A DNA stretch of 11,856 bases from positions 1 through 11,856 of the forward strand of contig LUZL01000078.1 of assembly GCA_001603615.1 (NCBI GenBank). The letters run 5' to 3'. Numbering within the stretch: position 1 is the first letter of the stretch; each line of letters starts with the position of its first letter. The notes beneath the pieces are model-generated. The model ran no database searches and was not told where the DNA came from. It saw only the letters and a program-made list of their open reading frames with translations. Positions 1-7,091 of this stretch are shown in pieces. The position numbers and the translations under genes were made by a program. This DNA comes from Bacteroidales bacterium Bact_20 (GTDB lineage Bacteria; Bacteroidota; Bacteroidia; Bacteroidales; DTU049).

Positions 1-749
1 ATTTTTTCATTAATATAAGCGATTTCATCATCAGCTGGTAGCATTAAAATATTTTCTATAAAATAAATAACATCGTTATCAATTTCTATTGAATCTATAT
101 TATTGATTTGAGTATCATAAATAAGGAATCTTCTTTTCCCAGTTTCATTGACGTCAAGTGGATATGGAGAGCCTGCATAAGAGACTTTCCCTAATTGCGA
201 AGGCTTATGAATGTGGCCTAGAAATACTTGCAATGGATTGTATTTATAAATAGTATTCAATGATAGTGGCATATAAAAACCTGGTTCATATTCATTTGCT
301 ATTCGTTGGGTAGAAATGTAATCACCATGGCCTACAATAACTAGTTTTTCTTTCTTTTCGGTATTTTCACTAATAGACATGAAGTCATTAATAGATTCGT
401 CCAAAGATTTTTTTAAATCATAAGGAACAAATAAAAAATTTACAGAAACAAAATTAATTATTTGTGTTTCATTAATAATATGAATATTATTAGACACAAG
501 AGAGCTACTGACTAGCCCAGTATCATGATTACCTGGTATGATATAAAAATTAATATCTGAATGTTGCTTACAAAATGTATCAAAGTCATTATAATTATGT
601 CGTTCTTTATCAAACAAATCTCCTGCTATGATTAGGTCTTTTATGTTTTCATGTTTTAAATAGTCTATTATTTTTTCTAGTGCACCATATCTCTCTGGAG
701 TTTCATTTTTTGATTTCAAATGTAGATCTGCTGTTATGCCTATTTTCAT
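1..749 (-). CDS. Metallophosphoesterase, SbcD/Mre11-like nuclease family (C-terminus cut by window edge)
   Basis: This reading frame starts at an ATG whose complement lies at 747-749 and stays open to base 1, so about 249 N-terminal residues are visible. The calcineurin-like metallophosphoesterase motifs appear in order: DLH with D8 and H10, GDLFD with D44, GNHD with N74 and H75, GHGD with H141, and GHIH at 178-181. These residues bind the two metal ions. The ADLHL start and GNHD spacing suit the SbcD/Mre11 type of DNA exonuclease subunit, which usually works with an SbcC ATPase. That partner would lie beyond the left edge and is not visible. A cytosolic phosphodiesterase of another branch is possible. 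The gene is divergent from the hydrogenase-like operon. Family assignment is firm, but the DNA-repair role is inferred. Confidence 0.85.
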   Translation of the reverse strand, partial: MKIGITADLHLKSKNETPERYGALEKIIDYLKHENIKDLIIAGDLFDKERHNYNDFDTFCKQHSDINFYIIPGNHDTGLVSSSLVSNNIHIINETQIINFVSVNFLFVPYDLKKSLDESINDFMSISENTEKKEKLVIVGHGDYISTQRIANEYEPGFYMPLSLNTIYKYNPLQVFLGHIHKPSQLGKVSYAGSPYPLDVNETGKRRFLIYDTQINNIDSIEIDNDVIYFIENILMLPADDEIAYINEK

Positions 750-762
750 AATTATTTTTTAC

Positions 763-793
763 CAAAGATACTAAAAAATATGAAAAATACAAG
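763..793 (-). promoter_or_regulatory. Predicted Bacteroidota-type promoter of the metallophosphoesterase gene
   Basis: On the minus strand, TATCTTTG (complement of 763-770) matches the Bacteroidota -7 consensus TAnnTTTG. CTTG (complement of 790-793) lies 19 nt upstream and contains the -33 TTG core. Transcription would begin near 757, giving a leader of about 8 nt before the ATG at 749. This is a pattern match only. Confidence 0.5.
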
Positions 794-912
794 TATAGAG
801 ATTTCTATTACTTTAACTTAAATAAAATATAAAAAACTTCATAATAGTTTTTTTACATATAAAGATTTTTAATTGTTTTTAAACGAATATTTAGTTTTGT
901 ATAAAAATAAAT

Positions 913-943
913 TTTGTTATTAAGAATATATTTGTTAATTTTG
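913..943 (+). promoter_or_regulatory. Predicted Bacteroidota-type promoter of the hydrogenase-like operon
   Basis: TTTG at 913-916 and TAATTTTG at 936-943 fit the -33 TTTG, 19 nt, -7 TAnnTTTG pattern of Bacteroidota housekeeping promoters. Transcription would start near 949. This leaves only about 10 nt before the GTG at 959 and about 19 nt before the ATG at 968, and so favours the ATG start. Two other -7-like octamers, TAGTTTTG at 892-899 and TATATTTG at 927-934, lack a well-spaced -33 element. Confidence 0.55.
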
Positions 944-949
944 TAACAA
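932..949. promoter_or_regulatory. Predicted Rex operator overlapping the -7 promoter element
   Basis: The 18-bp sequence TTGTTAATTTTGTAACAA is an inverted repeat with perfect 6-bp arms, TTGTTA and TAACAA, around 6 nt. It matches 13 of the 14 specified positions of the Rex operator form TTGTTAA-N4-TTAACAA known from Clostridia. It covers the predicted -7 element at 936-943, so bound Rex would block RNA polymerase. The rex gene lies in the same gene string. This supports NADH-responsive autoregulation: Rex binds DNA when NADH/NAD+ is low and is released by NADH. Assignment rests on motif and context. Confidence 0.7.
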
Positions 950-958
950 TGTTATTTT

Positions 959-1408
959 GTGAACACAATGAGAACAATTTTACCTTTTCCTATTAATGAA
1001 TTATTTGAGGAAATATGGCACTCATATCCTAAATCTTTAGTAGACTTTTGTGCTAAATTAATGCTAGAGCCATATGCTCTCAGTAAATCTCATATTGATG
1101 ATCTAGAAATTTTTTTTAAACAACCATCCTCAGAGATTTATACATTCATCGTTACTTGTTTTCCCGATTTACTGGTTTCTGATATTAACTATGATGTGGT
1201 TATGTGTCAGGGATGGAATTGCTATTTGAAATTTGGCAAAGATTTTTTAAATGAAGTGGATTATCAATTTAGAGATAGCAATGAAAAACCAATAATTAAA
1301 TACCATAAGTGTAATGGCAAATGCTATACTGATCAGATAGAAATTAACAATAATTCCGCTTTTTATAAAGTTTTGAATAATATTAAAGAAAAAATTTTAA
1401 AACAATGA
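959..1408 (+). CDS. Divergent NuoE/HydC-like [2Fe-2S] thioredoxin-fold subunit
   Basis: This is a 149-residue protein if read from GTG at 959, or 146 from the ATG at 968, which I prefer because the promoter at 913-943 leaves a more reasonable leader. Overall similarity to NuoE is weak, but the four ligands of a NuoE-type [2Fe-2S] cluster are present with family spacing: C83-x4-C88 and C118-x3-C122. The N-terminal half is predicted helical, as in the NuoE helical bundle, and length is close to the usual 150-165. In HydABC hydrogenases and NADH dehydrogenases this subunit carries electrons next to the flavin subunit. Here it overlaps the HydB-like gene by ATGA, which implies translational coupling and a shared complex. 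The canonical sequence around the cysteines is replaced, for example by QGWN between C83 and C88. Function as an electron-transfer subunit is inferred. Confidence 0.72.
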   Translation: MNTMRTILPFPINELFEEIWHSYPKSLVDFCAKLMLEPYALSKSHIDDLEIFFKQPSSEIYTFIVTCFPDLLVSDINYDVVMCQGWNCYLKFGKDFLNEVDYQFRDSNEKPIIKYHKCNGKCYTDQIEINNNSAFYKVLNNIKEKILKQ

Positions 1409-3276
1409 GTGCCATCCAACTACAACTAGGCTATAGCATCACTTCACTGGAACTTCAGTATAAATGGGAGGGGCAGCTTTTGTCCTTGTTATCAAAATAT
1501 GAAAATTTCATCCTTAAAGATAAAAATACTGATACTCCAGCTAATGATAATGAGATAATAATAGAAAGATTTCCTAATACAGGATTAAAAGGATTTCTAT
1601 ATGCAGAGCCATTAGTATGGATCAAGCATCCACTTAAGCGTACTTTGTATTTCAAAAATGTAGAGCCTAATCAGCTACCGTGGATCATAGAATGCATAGT
1701 AAATTTAGATATTAGCAGTTTGACACCATGGCTGCAACTAGATGATGGAGATGAGAGTTGGGCTCAGGTACCATCTATTTCGCAAATGCCTTGGTATGAT
1801 ACTTTAGTTCCTTTTTTAACTGATTCTTTTGCATCCACTGACCTTATGAAAGATCATACTATCATAAACGATGAAAATTTAGAATTTATCACATCTATTT
1901 ATAATAAAAAAAGTAGTTCTGAAGTCAAAAATTTGATTTTCAATAGCAAATTAATAGGTAGAGGGTCAGGTACATTGCCTATAGAGGTTAAATGGAGAGC
2001 TATAGATGAGCAGTTAGCTAATAAAAAATATTTAATTGTCAATGCTAATGAGTTTGGTCCTAGTAGTTTGAGTAATTATTTTTTACTACGTTATTATCCG
2101 AGTTTGATTTTAGAAGGTGTGATAGCTACATGTTATGCTCTACACATTACTAATGCTATCATAGCTATACATCAAGAATATCTTGACGTTTATGATGCTT
2201 TTGAAAAATTGATCGCTCATGCTAAAGATTTAGAACTTTTAGGTGATGACATTCAAAATAGTGGAAACTCATTATCTATAGAGGTAATGCTAACACCAGG
2301 TATGTTGATAACTGGCGAAGAGACGTCTCTCATACATCTTTTAGAATCTCAAATGCCTTTCCCTACAAATAAACCACCATATCCCACCACTAAAGGCATC
2401 TGGGGCTATCCTACTTTAGTACATAATGTGGAAACTATTGCCAATATAGCTAAAATAATTCACAATAGTATTTCTCTAGAAAGTCTAGCTCCCAGCTCTA
2501 AACAAGGAACTAAAATAGTAACTCTTTGTGGAGAAATAGATCGCTACGGAATTTATGAAATATCTATGGATACTACTATAGAAGATGCCATTTTTAAAAT
2601 TGGTGGTGGACTAAAAGATCAAATAAATCTTAAAGGTTTTCATATTGGTGGCGTAACAGGTAGATTTTTTGGATTAAATGATTTAGATAAGTCTCTCTAT
2701 GATATAGAAAAAGAAACTAATTATCTAGGTACTTCTACTATTTTTGCTTTTTCTGATAATCAATGTGTAGTGCAGCTAATACAGCATATAGCTGAGATAT
2801 TAACTGAACAAAGCTGTGGGAAATGTATACCTTGCTTATATGGCTCTAGAGTGTGGTCTGAGCTTGTTAATTATTTATCTCAAGCTAATAATCCTCAGAT
2901 ACCACATTTCGCCTTGTATAGGTTAAAAACTATTTTATCTTTTAATAAATTAGATAAAACTGTCACTGAATCTTCATTGTGTGCTTTAGGCAAAAGTCTT
3001 TCTCAACCTTTTATATCTGCTTATGATGCTTTCAGAGAAGAAATAGAGGAGCATATATTTGATAAATATTGTAGATCATTCAAATGCGTGGGGTTGAGAT
3101 CTTATGTGATAAAAGAAGATTTGTGTACTGGTTGTGGTCTATGTATAGTAGAATGTCCCGTAAATGCTATTATAGAAAAACGAATAAATTTATTTGTAAT
3201 TATTGATGGTAAATGTGTAGGATGTGGACTGTGTGAGCAAGTTTGTAAATTCTCAGCTATAAATTTAAAGAAATGA
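1405..3276 (+). CDS. NuoF/HydB-like subunit of a bifurcating-type hydrogenase, with altered flavin/NAD motifs
   Basis: The 623-residue length and domain order match HydB of trimeric HydABC hydrogenases. A thioredoxin-like domain (about 1-110) comes first, then the NuoF core (about 175-440) with GEET at 304-307 and a conserved KPPYP and NVET region. The N3-type [4Fe-4S] site follows at C471, C474, C477 and C526. C556 and C561 match the family's CPxxxC spot. Two ferredoxin motifs end the protein, C574/577/580/584 and C604/607/610/614. In HydB this subunit oxidises or reduces NAD(P)(H) at FMN. Key parts differ here. The usual GRGGxGFPTGxKW loop reads GRGSGTLPIEVKW at 185-197. The NADEGEPG loop reads NANEFGPS at 213-220. 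The N-terminal domain has no cluster cysteines. Iron-sulfur wiring is kept, but nucleotide chemistry is doubtful. It overlaps both neighbours by ATGA. Confidence 0.85.
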   Translation: MSAIQLQLGYSITSLELQYKWEGQLLSLLSKYENFILKDKNTDTPANDNEIIIERFPNTGLKGFLYAEPLVWIKHPLKRTLYFKNVEPNQLPWIIECIVNLDISSLTPWLQLDDGDESWAQVPSISQMPWYDTLVPFLTDSFASTDLMKDHTIINDENLEFITSIYNKKSSSEVKNLIFNSKLIGRGSGTLPIEVKWRAIDEQLANKKYLIVNANEFGPSSLSNYFLLRYYPSLILEGVIATCYALHITNAIIAIHQEYLDVYDAFEKLIAHAKDLELLGDDIQNSGNSLSIEVMLTPGMLITGEETSLIHLLESQMPFPTNKPPYPTTKGIWGYPTLVHNVETIANIAKIIHNSISLESLAPSSKQGTKIVTLCGEIDRYGIYEISMDTTIEDAIFKIGGGLKDQINLKGFHIGGVTGRFFGLNDLDKSLYDIEKETNYLGTSTIFAFSDNQCVVQLIQHIAEILTEQSCGKCIPCLYGSRVWSELVNYLSQANNPQIPHFALYRLKTILSFNKLDKTVTESSLCALGKSLSQPFISAYDAFREEIEEHIFDKYCRSFKCVGLRSYVIKEDLCTGCGLCIVECPVNAIIEKRINLFVIIDGKCVGCGLCEQVCKFSAINLKK

Positions 3277-4850
3277 AAATAAATATAATAGTAAATAATC
3301 AAGAATATAAAATAGAATCTGGCACTAACTTATTAAGTGCTTTATTGTCGCTAGGCTATGACATTCCTCATCTCTGCTATTTAGAAAATATATCACCTAA
3401 TTATGCTTGTAGACTTTGCATGGTAGATATAGATGGTTTCAGCAAACCCATTCAAGCTTGTACTATCAATGTTAATAAACCTATGACTATTCATACACAT
3501 ACTCCTAAACTCATTGAAATTCGCAAAAATGTGCTTGAATTGATTTTATCACAACACTCACTAGAGTGTAATACCTGTCAGAAATCAAGTACCTGTAGTT
3601 TATTAAATTATGCCTTGCAATATGGCATAAATGAAATCATATGGCGCAATATTCCTGCATTAACTAAGGAAAAAGATGTTTCTAGTCCTGTAATAGCAAA
3701 AAATATCAATAAATGTATATCTTGTGGTATCTGTGTTAAAATTTGCAATGAGATGATGCATTGTGATATATTTAATCATGCTTTCATCGGTACTAAAAAA
3801 ACTATCATTTCATCTATGGATAAACCGATAAATCTATCAAATTGTTTTCATTGTGGACAATGCTCATTTTACTGCCCTACCAGTGCTTTATACGAAAAAT
3901 CTTATCTGGTAACAGCTAATATAGATCCTACCAATACTCTATTGATTTTTGATCCTGCAGCTGCATATTCTCTGATGTCGCATATCAATGCTAATTTCAC
4001 TAAAAATCCTGTTTTGTCATTTATCAATTTATGTCAATTTTTAGGATTTAAAAATATAATTAATCTTGGAGAATTTATTGACGCTAAACTTTATATTGAT
4101 TATTTAGCAGTTAAAAATTATAAAACTCCAGTGATTTCTAATCTATGTCCAGCTAGTATAGATTATATCAAACAGAGATTTCCTCAAATGGCAGAGTATA
4201 TTAGTACATCATCTTCTCCATTAGATGCTGCTATCAAATTTGCTGGTAAAGATAATTCTATACTTATTCTGTCTAATTGTTCTGCTTATAAAAATGAAAT
4301 TTTCCAAAATTATAGTGACTTTACATATAATATCACAGTAGCTAATGCTAGAGATTTTTTAATTTATTTACTTCGTAATGGATACACTACAGAACAAATA
4401 AATGAATTATTGCCAAATATTAAAACCCAAAATAATTATTCTTATTCTATAGGTGGGTTATATGCTAATATTTCCATGTATAATCTATTAAAAATGATAG
4501 CTAATGAAGCTAAGATGGAACTAGATAACGGTGGCAAAATTAATTTATTTTTAACTGGAGAAAAAGACAATAAAAATATTGATTTTTTAATTGATAAAGA
4601 TAAATATTCTTTGGTGAGTTTGAGTACAATAGAAGAGATAAATAATTTTTTAAGAAATGAATTTGATAGTAAAAGTTTATCATTAATAGAATGCTGGGCA
4701 TGTGATAATGGTTGCATTAATGGTGGTGGGCGATTATTTCAATCAAAAAATAAAGTGAAAAAAATTTTATCATCAAAAAATCCTTTAATTTCACAAATTT
4801 ACAATATTAACAAAGATTTAATAAGCAAGGAGGCACTATGGAAGCTTTAA
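3273..4850 (+). CDS. [FeFe]-hydrogenase (HydA)-like protein with non-canonical H-cluster surroundings
   Basis: This 525-residue protein has the M3-type HydA architecture. A plant-type [2Fe-2S] site (C35, C46, C49, C63) comes first, then the His-ligated [4Fe-4S] site (H95, C99, C102, C108). Two [4Fe-4S] motifs follow (C148/151/154/158 and C191/194/197/201), then a complete H-cluster domain from about 215. The four H-cluster ligands are present: C292 in L1, C336 in L2, C477 and C481 in L3. Residues around them differ from active enzymes. L1 reads SNLCPAS instead of TSCCPxW, so the proton-relay Cys is Leu291. L2 reads SNCSAYKNE, with Tyr339 at the usual Lys. L3 reads ECWACDNGC, with Trp475 at the usual Met. 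Active H2 turnover is therefore unlikely; a sensory or structural role is inferred. It overlaps hydB by ATGA and the kinase gene by 13 bp. Confidence 0.85.
   Translation: MKINIIVNNQEYKIESGTNLLSALLSLGYDIPHLCYLENISPNYACRLCMVDIDGFSKPIQACTINVNKPMTIHTHTPKLIEIRKNVLELILSQHSLECNTCQKSSTCSLLNYALQYGINEIIWRNIPALTKEKDVSSPVIAKNINKCISCGICVKICNEMMHCDIFNHAFIGTKKTIISSMDKPINLSNCFHCGQCSFYCPTSALYEKSYLVTANIDPTNTLLIFDPAAAYSLMSHINANFTKNPVLSFINLCQFLGFKNIINLGEFIDAKLYIDYLAVKNYKTPVISNLCPASIDYIKQRFPQMAEYISTSSSPLDAAIKFAGKDNSILILSNCSAYKNEIFQNYSDFTYNITVANARDFLIYLLRNGYTTEQINELLPNIKTQNNYSYSIGGLYANISMYNLLKMIANEAKMELDNGGKINLFLTGEKDNKNIDFLIDKDKYSLVSLSTIEEINNFLRNEFDSKSLSLIECWACDNGCINGGGRLFQSKNKVKKILSSKNPLISQIYNINKDLISKEALWKL
4827..4833 (+). 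promoter_or_regulatory. Shine-Dalgarno sequence for the sensor kinase gene
   Basis: AAGGAGG lies 4 nt before the ATG at 4838, inside the last codons of the HydA-like gene. It supports the 4838 start. Other starts in this window lack such a site, as is usual in Bacteroidota. Part of the match is forced by Lys-Glu codons, so it may be coincidental. Confidence 0.4.
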
Positions 4851-6850
4851 ATTTAGAATACCATCAATTAGTTTTTACAGTACAAAACAGATGTAAGGTT
4901 TGCTATACTTGTGTGAGAGAGTGCCCAGCTAAAGCTATTAGAATCTTCAATGGACAAGCAGATATTTTACCAGATAGATGTATAACCTGTGGCAACTGTA
5001 TAAAAGTATGTAGCCAAGGTGCTAAAGATTACATCAAACATTCAGATGAGGTATACGAGATATTGCAGACTAAATCACAAACAAATGTGAAAGTTGCTGC
5101 TTTGGTGGCTCCTAGCTTCCCATCAGAGTTTTCAGATTTTAAAACACATCAAAATTTTGTAGGTGTTCTCAAGCAATTAGGCTTTGATTATGTTTTTGAA
5201 GTGGCTTTTGGTGCAGACCTTGTTGCTCATACATTCAAAAATTTAATAAGCAATGATTGTGATATGCAATACATCACTTCAGATTGTCCTGCTATTGTCA
5301 AATTTGTTAGAAAATATTATTCTGAGCTTACAGACAATCTTTTACCTATATGCTCTCCTATGAATGCTATGAATAGAGTTGTTAAAACAATGCTTGACAA
5401 TGACGTTAAAACTGTGTTTATCTGTCCTTGTATAGCTAAAAAAGATGATTGGGACGAGGTAGATTATAAAATTACTTACAGAGAGCTAAGGAGTTTATTA
5501 CAAAAACAAAACATAAATAAAAATTTAATACAACCTGCCAATTTTGATCCCCCATATGGTGGATTAGGTGCTATATTTCCCGTATCTAGAGGTCTGATAC
5601 AAACAGTAGATATAGATGATAAATTATATAAAAGCAATATCATAGCAGCTGAAGGAAGAGAAGATTTCCAAGAAGCTTTGAAAGAATTTTATTCTAAAAC
5701 ATGGGGAGAGGAGCATTTGGAATTACTATGTTGTGATGGATGTATAATGGGACCTGGCACTACTTCTCTCAGTAATAGATTTGCTAAAGAAGCTTTCGTA
5801 TCCAACTATGTTAAAAGAAAATTAAAAAATATAGATTGGGAGCAATGGCAAAATGATTTAAACTACTGGCTTGAAAATTTAGATTTATCTGTCAATTATA
5901 CTCCTACTCCTATTGTAGATATTATCCCTAGCGAAGATGAAATTAGATCTGTTTTGATAGAATTAGGAAAAACGACTTCTGATGATGAGCTCAATTGCGG
6001 TGCTTGTGGTTATAACTCCTGTAGAGAACATGCTATTGCTATCATTAAAGGGTTAGCAGAAACAGAAATGTGCTTGCCCTATACAATAGATAGATTGCAC
6101 AGTTTATTAGAAGAGCTTAATATATCTAATAAAGAATTACAAGATGCACAGGAAGCTCTGAAAAAAACTGAAAAGTTAGCTACTATGGGACAGCTAAGTG
6201 CTGGTATAGCTCATGAATTAAATAATCCATTAGGGGTAATAATTATGTATGCTAATATCTTGTTTGATGAATGTCCACCTGATGATCCTAAAAGAAAAGA
6301 TTTAGAAATGATAGTCTCACAGGCTGAAAGATGCAGACAAATAGTCAAAGGTCTATTAAACTTCGCTAGAAAAAATCAAGTGCAATATGAGAAAATATCT
6401 ATTGAAGATCTATTCAATAAAGCTGTGAATTCTGTAGTAATACCAGAACATATTAAAGTAAAAATAAATATCATTCCACCAAATCTAGAAGCTAATATAG
6501 ATGTTGAGCAAATGCTTCAAGTGATTACTAATCTAATACAAAACTCTATTGATGCTATTAATCATAACAATGGAGAAATAATTCTAGAAGCTCAAACTAA
6601 AGATAATTATTTAGTTATGTCAGTGTATGACAATGGTATTGGCATTCCTAATAATAATTTATCAAAAATTTTTGAACCATTTTTCACTACAAAACCTGTC
6701 GGCAAAGGTACTGGATTAGGCTTGGCAACAGTTTATGGTATTATTAAAATGCATAAGGGTAAAATAGAAGTAGAAAGTAATGCTGACCCTACTAAAGGAC
6801 CTACTTATACGAAATTTTATATTTTTATACCGCAAAGTAAAGGGAAGTAA
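4838..6850 (+). CDS. Sensory [FeFe]-hydrogenase-like domain fused to a histidine kinase
   Basis: This is a 670-residue fusion. Residues 19-58 hold two [4Fe-4S] ferredoxin motifs (C19/22/25/29 and C48/51/54/58). Residues 84-310 form an H-cluster domain with L1 TSDCPA (C150), L2 CPCIAKK (C198) and L3 CCDGCIMGPG (C298, C302). The GPG ending and a non-Cys residue before C150 resemble sensory [FeFe]-hydrogenase groups rather than catalytic ones. A four-Cys Fe-S domain follows (C388, C391, C396, C413), then a short coiled coil (about 420-447). The kinase core has phospho-acceptor H460 in AHELNNP, an N box NLIQNSIDAI, DNGIGIP and GKGTGLGLA. No membrane segment is visible, so it is a cytosolic sensor. 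The H domain or clusters probably sense H2 or redox state and control autophosphorylation. The response regulators downstream are likely partners. Confidence 0.9.
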   Translation: MEALNLEYHQLVFTVQNRCKVCYTCVRECPAKAIRIFNGQADILPDRCITCGNCIKVCSQGAKDYIKHSDEVYEILQTKSQTNVKVAALVAPSFPSEFSDFKTHQNFVGVLKQLGFDYVFEVAFGADLVAHTFKNLISNDCDMQYITSDCPAIVKFVRKYYSELTDNLLPICSPMNAMNRVVKTMLDNDVKTVFICPCIAKKDDWDEVDYKITYRELRSLLQKQNINKNLIQPANFDPPYGGLGAIFPVSRGLIQTVDIDDKLYKSNIIAAEGREDFQEALKEFYSKTWGEEHLELLCCDGCIMGPGTTSLSNRFAKEAFVSNYVKRKLKNIDWEQWQNDLNYWLENLDLSVNYTPTPIVDIIPSEDEIRSVLIELGKTTSDDELNCGACGYNSCREHAIAIIKGLAETEMCLPYTIDRLHSLLEELNISNKELQDAQEALKKTEKLATMGQLSAGIAHELNNPLGVIIMYANILFDECPPDDPKRKDLEMIVSQAERCRQIVKGLLNFARKNQVQYEKISIEDLFNKAVNSVVIPEHIKVKINIIPPNLEANIDVEQMLQVITNLIQNSIDAINHNNGEIILEAQTKDNYLVMSVYDNGIGIPNNNLSKIFEPFFTTKPVGKGTGLGLATVYGIIKMHKGKIEVESNADPTKGPTYTKFYIFIPQSKGK

Positions 6851-6863
6851 TTTAATGATAGTG

Positions 6864-7009
6864 AAGGAAAGACAAGGGGACGGGGTGACGAGGAGACTAT
6901 GTGATGGGGTAATAGGGTGAAAAGGTGAAAAGGTGAATGAGGGACTTGGTGACGGGGAGACTGGGTGATGGGGGTAACGAAGGAGATGGGGGAATAAGGA
7001 GAAAAATAG
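6864..7009 (+). repeat. Degenerate 8-bp tandem repeat array, purine-rich strand
   Basis: From 6872 to 6975 the sequence divides into 13 consecutive octamers without a gap. All begin with A and all have G at position 6; G stands at position 5 in 11 and at position 8 in 11. Cytosine occurs only at position 2. A working consensus is A-C/T/A-n-g-G-G-t-G. After a 10-nt unit at 6976-6985 the pattern resumes with ATGGGGGA and ATAAGGAG and fades near 7009. The G-runs of 3-5 could form a G-quadruplex. The period is not a multiple of three and no long frame is present, so it is non-coding. It resembles the short tandemly repeated repetitive sequences described in cyanobacteria, from memory only. Confidence 0.85.
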
Positions 7010-7074
7010 AAAAGTAAGTGATACTGATAGAAATGGTTAAGTATTTATTAATGTATAGTATATGTGTTTAGTAT

Positions 7075-7091
7075 CAAATTATTTTAATTTG
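7075..7091. repeat. 17-bp perfect palindrome upstream of the response regulator gene
   Basis: CAAATTA at 7075-7081 and TAATTTG at 7085-7091 are exact inverted repeats separated by TTT. The right arm coincides with the near-consensus -7 element TTAATTTG, and the first gene starts 26 nt further on. An operator is plausible. In AT-rich DNA a palindrome of this length could also be chance. The arms do not match the Rex operator. Confidence 0.35.

Noticed and set aside
892..899. TAGTTTTG as the main -7 element of the operon
   Set aside because: The nearest TTG (873-875) is only 16 nt upstream, shorter than expected; TAATTTTG at 936-943 has a better spacer.
1455..1655. Minus-strand reading frame inside the HydB-like gene, and similar ones at 3102-3302, 4442-4717 and 8246-8464
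   Set aside because: They lie wholly or almost wholly within well-supported plus-strand genes, lack motifs, and show low-complexity hydrophobic translations typical of the antisense of AT-rich genes.
3273..4850. Treating the HydA-like gene as a pseudogene
   Set aside because: The frame is intact over 525 codons, all cluster ligands are kept, and it is translationally coupled to its neighbours, which implies selection.
6855..6920. ATG-initiated 21-codon frame running into the octamer array
   Set aside because: It is short, composed of array-derived codons, has no ribosome site or homology I recognise, and the 8-bp period rotates the reading frame.
6864..7009. Possible CRISPR array
   Set aside because: Units are 8 bp, contiguous and degenerate, with no spacers and no cas genes nearby.
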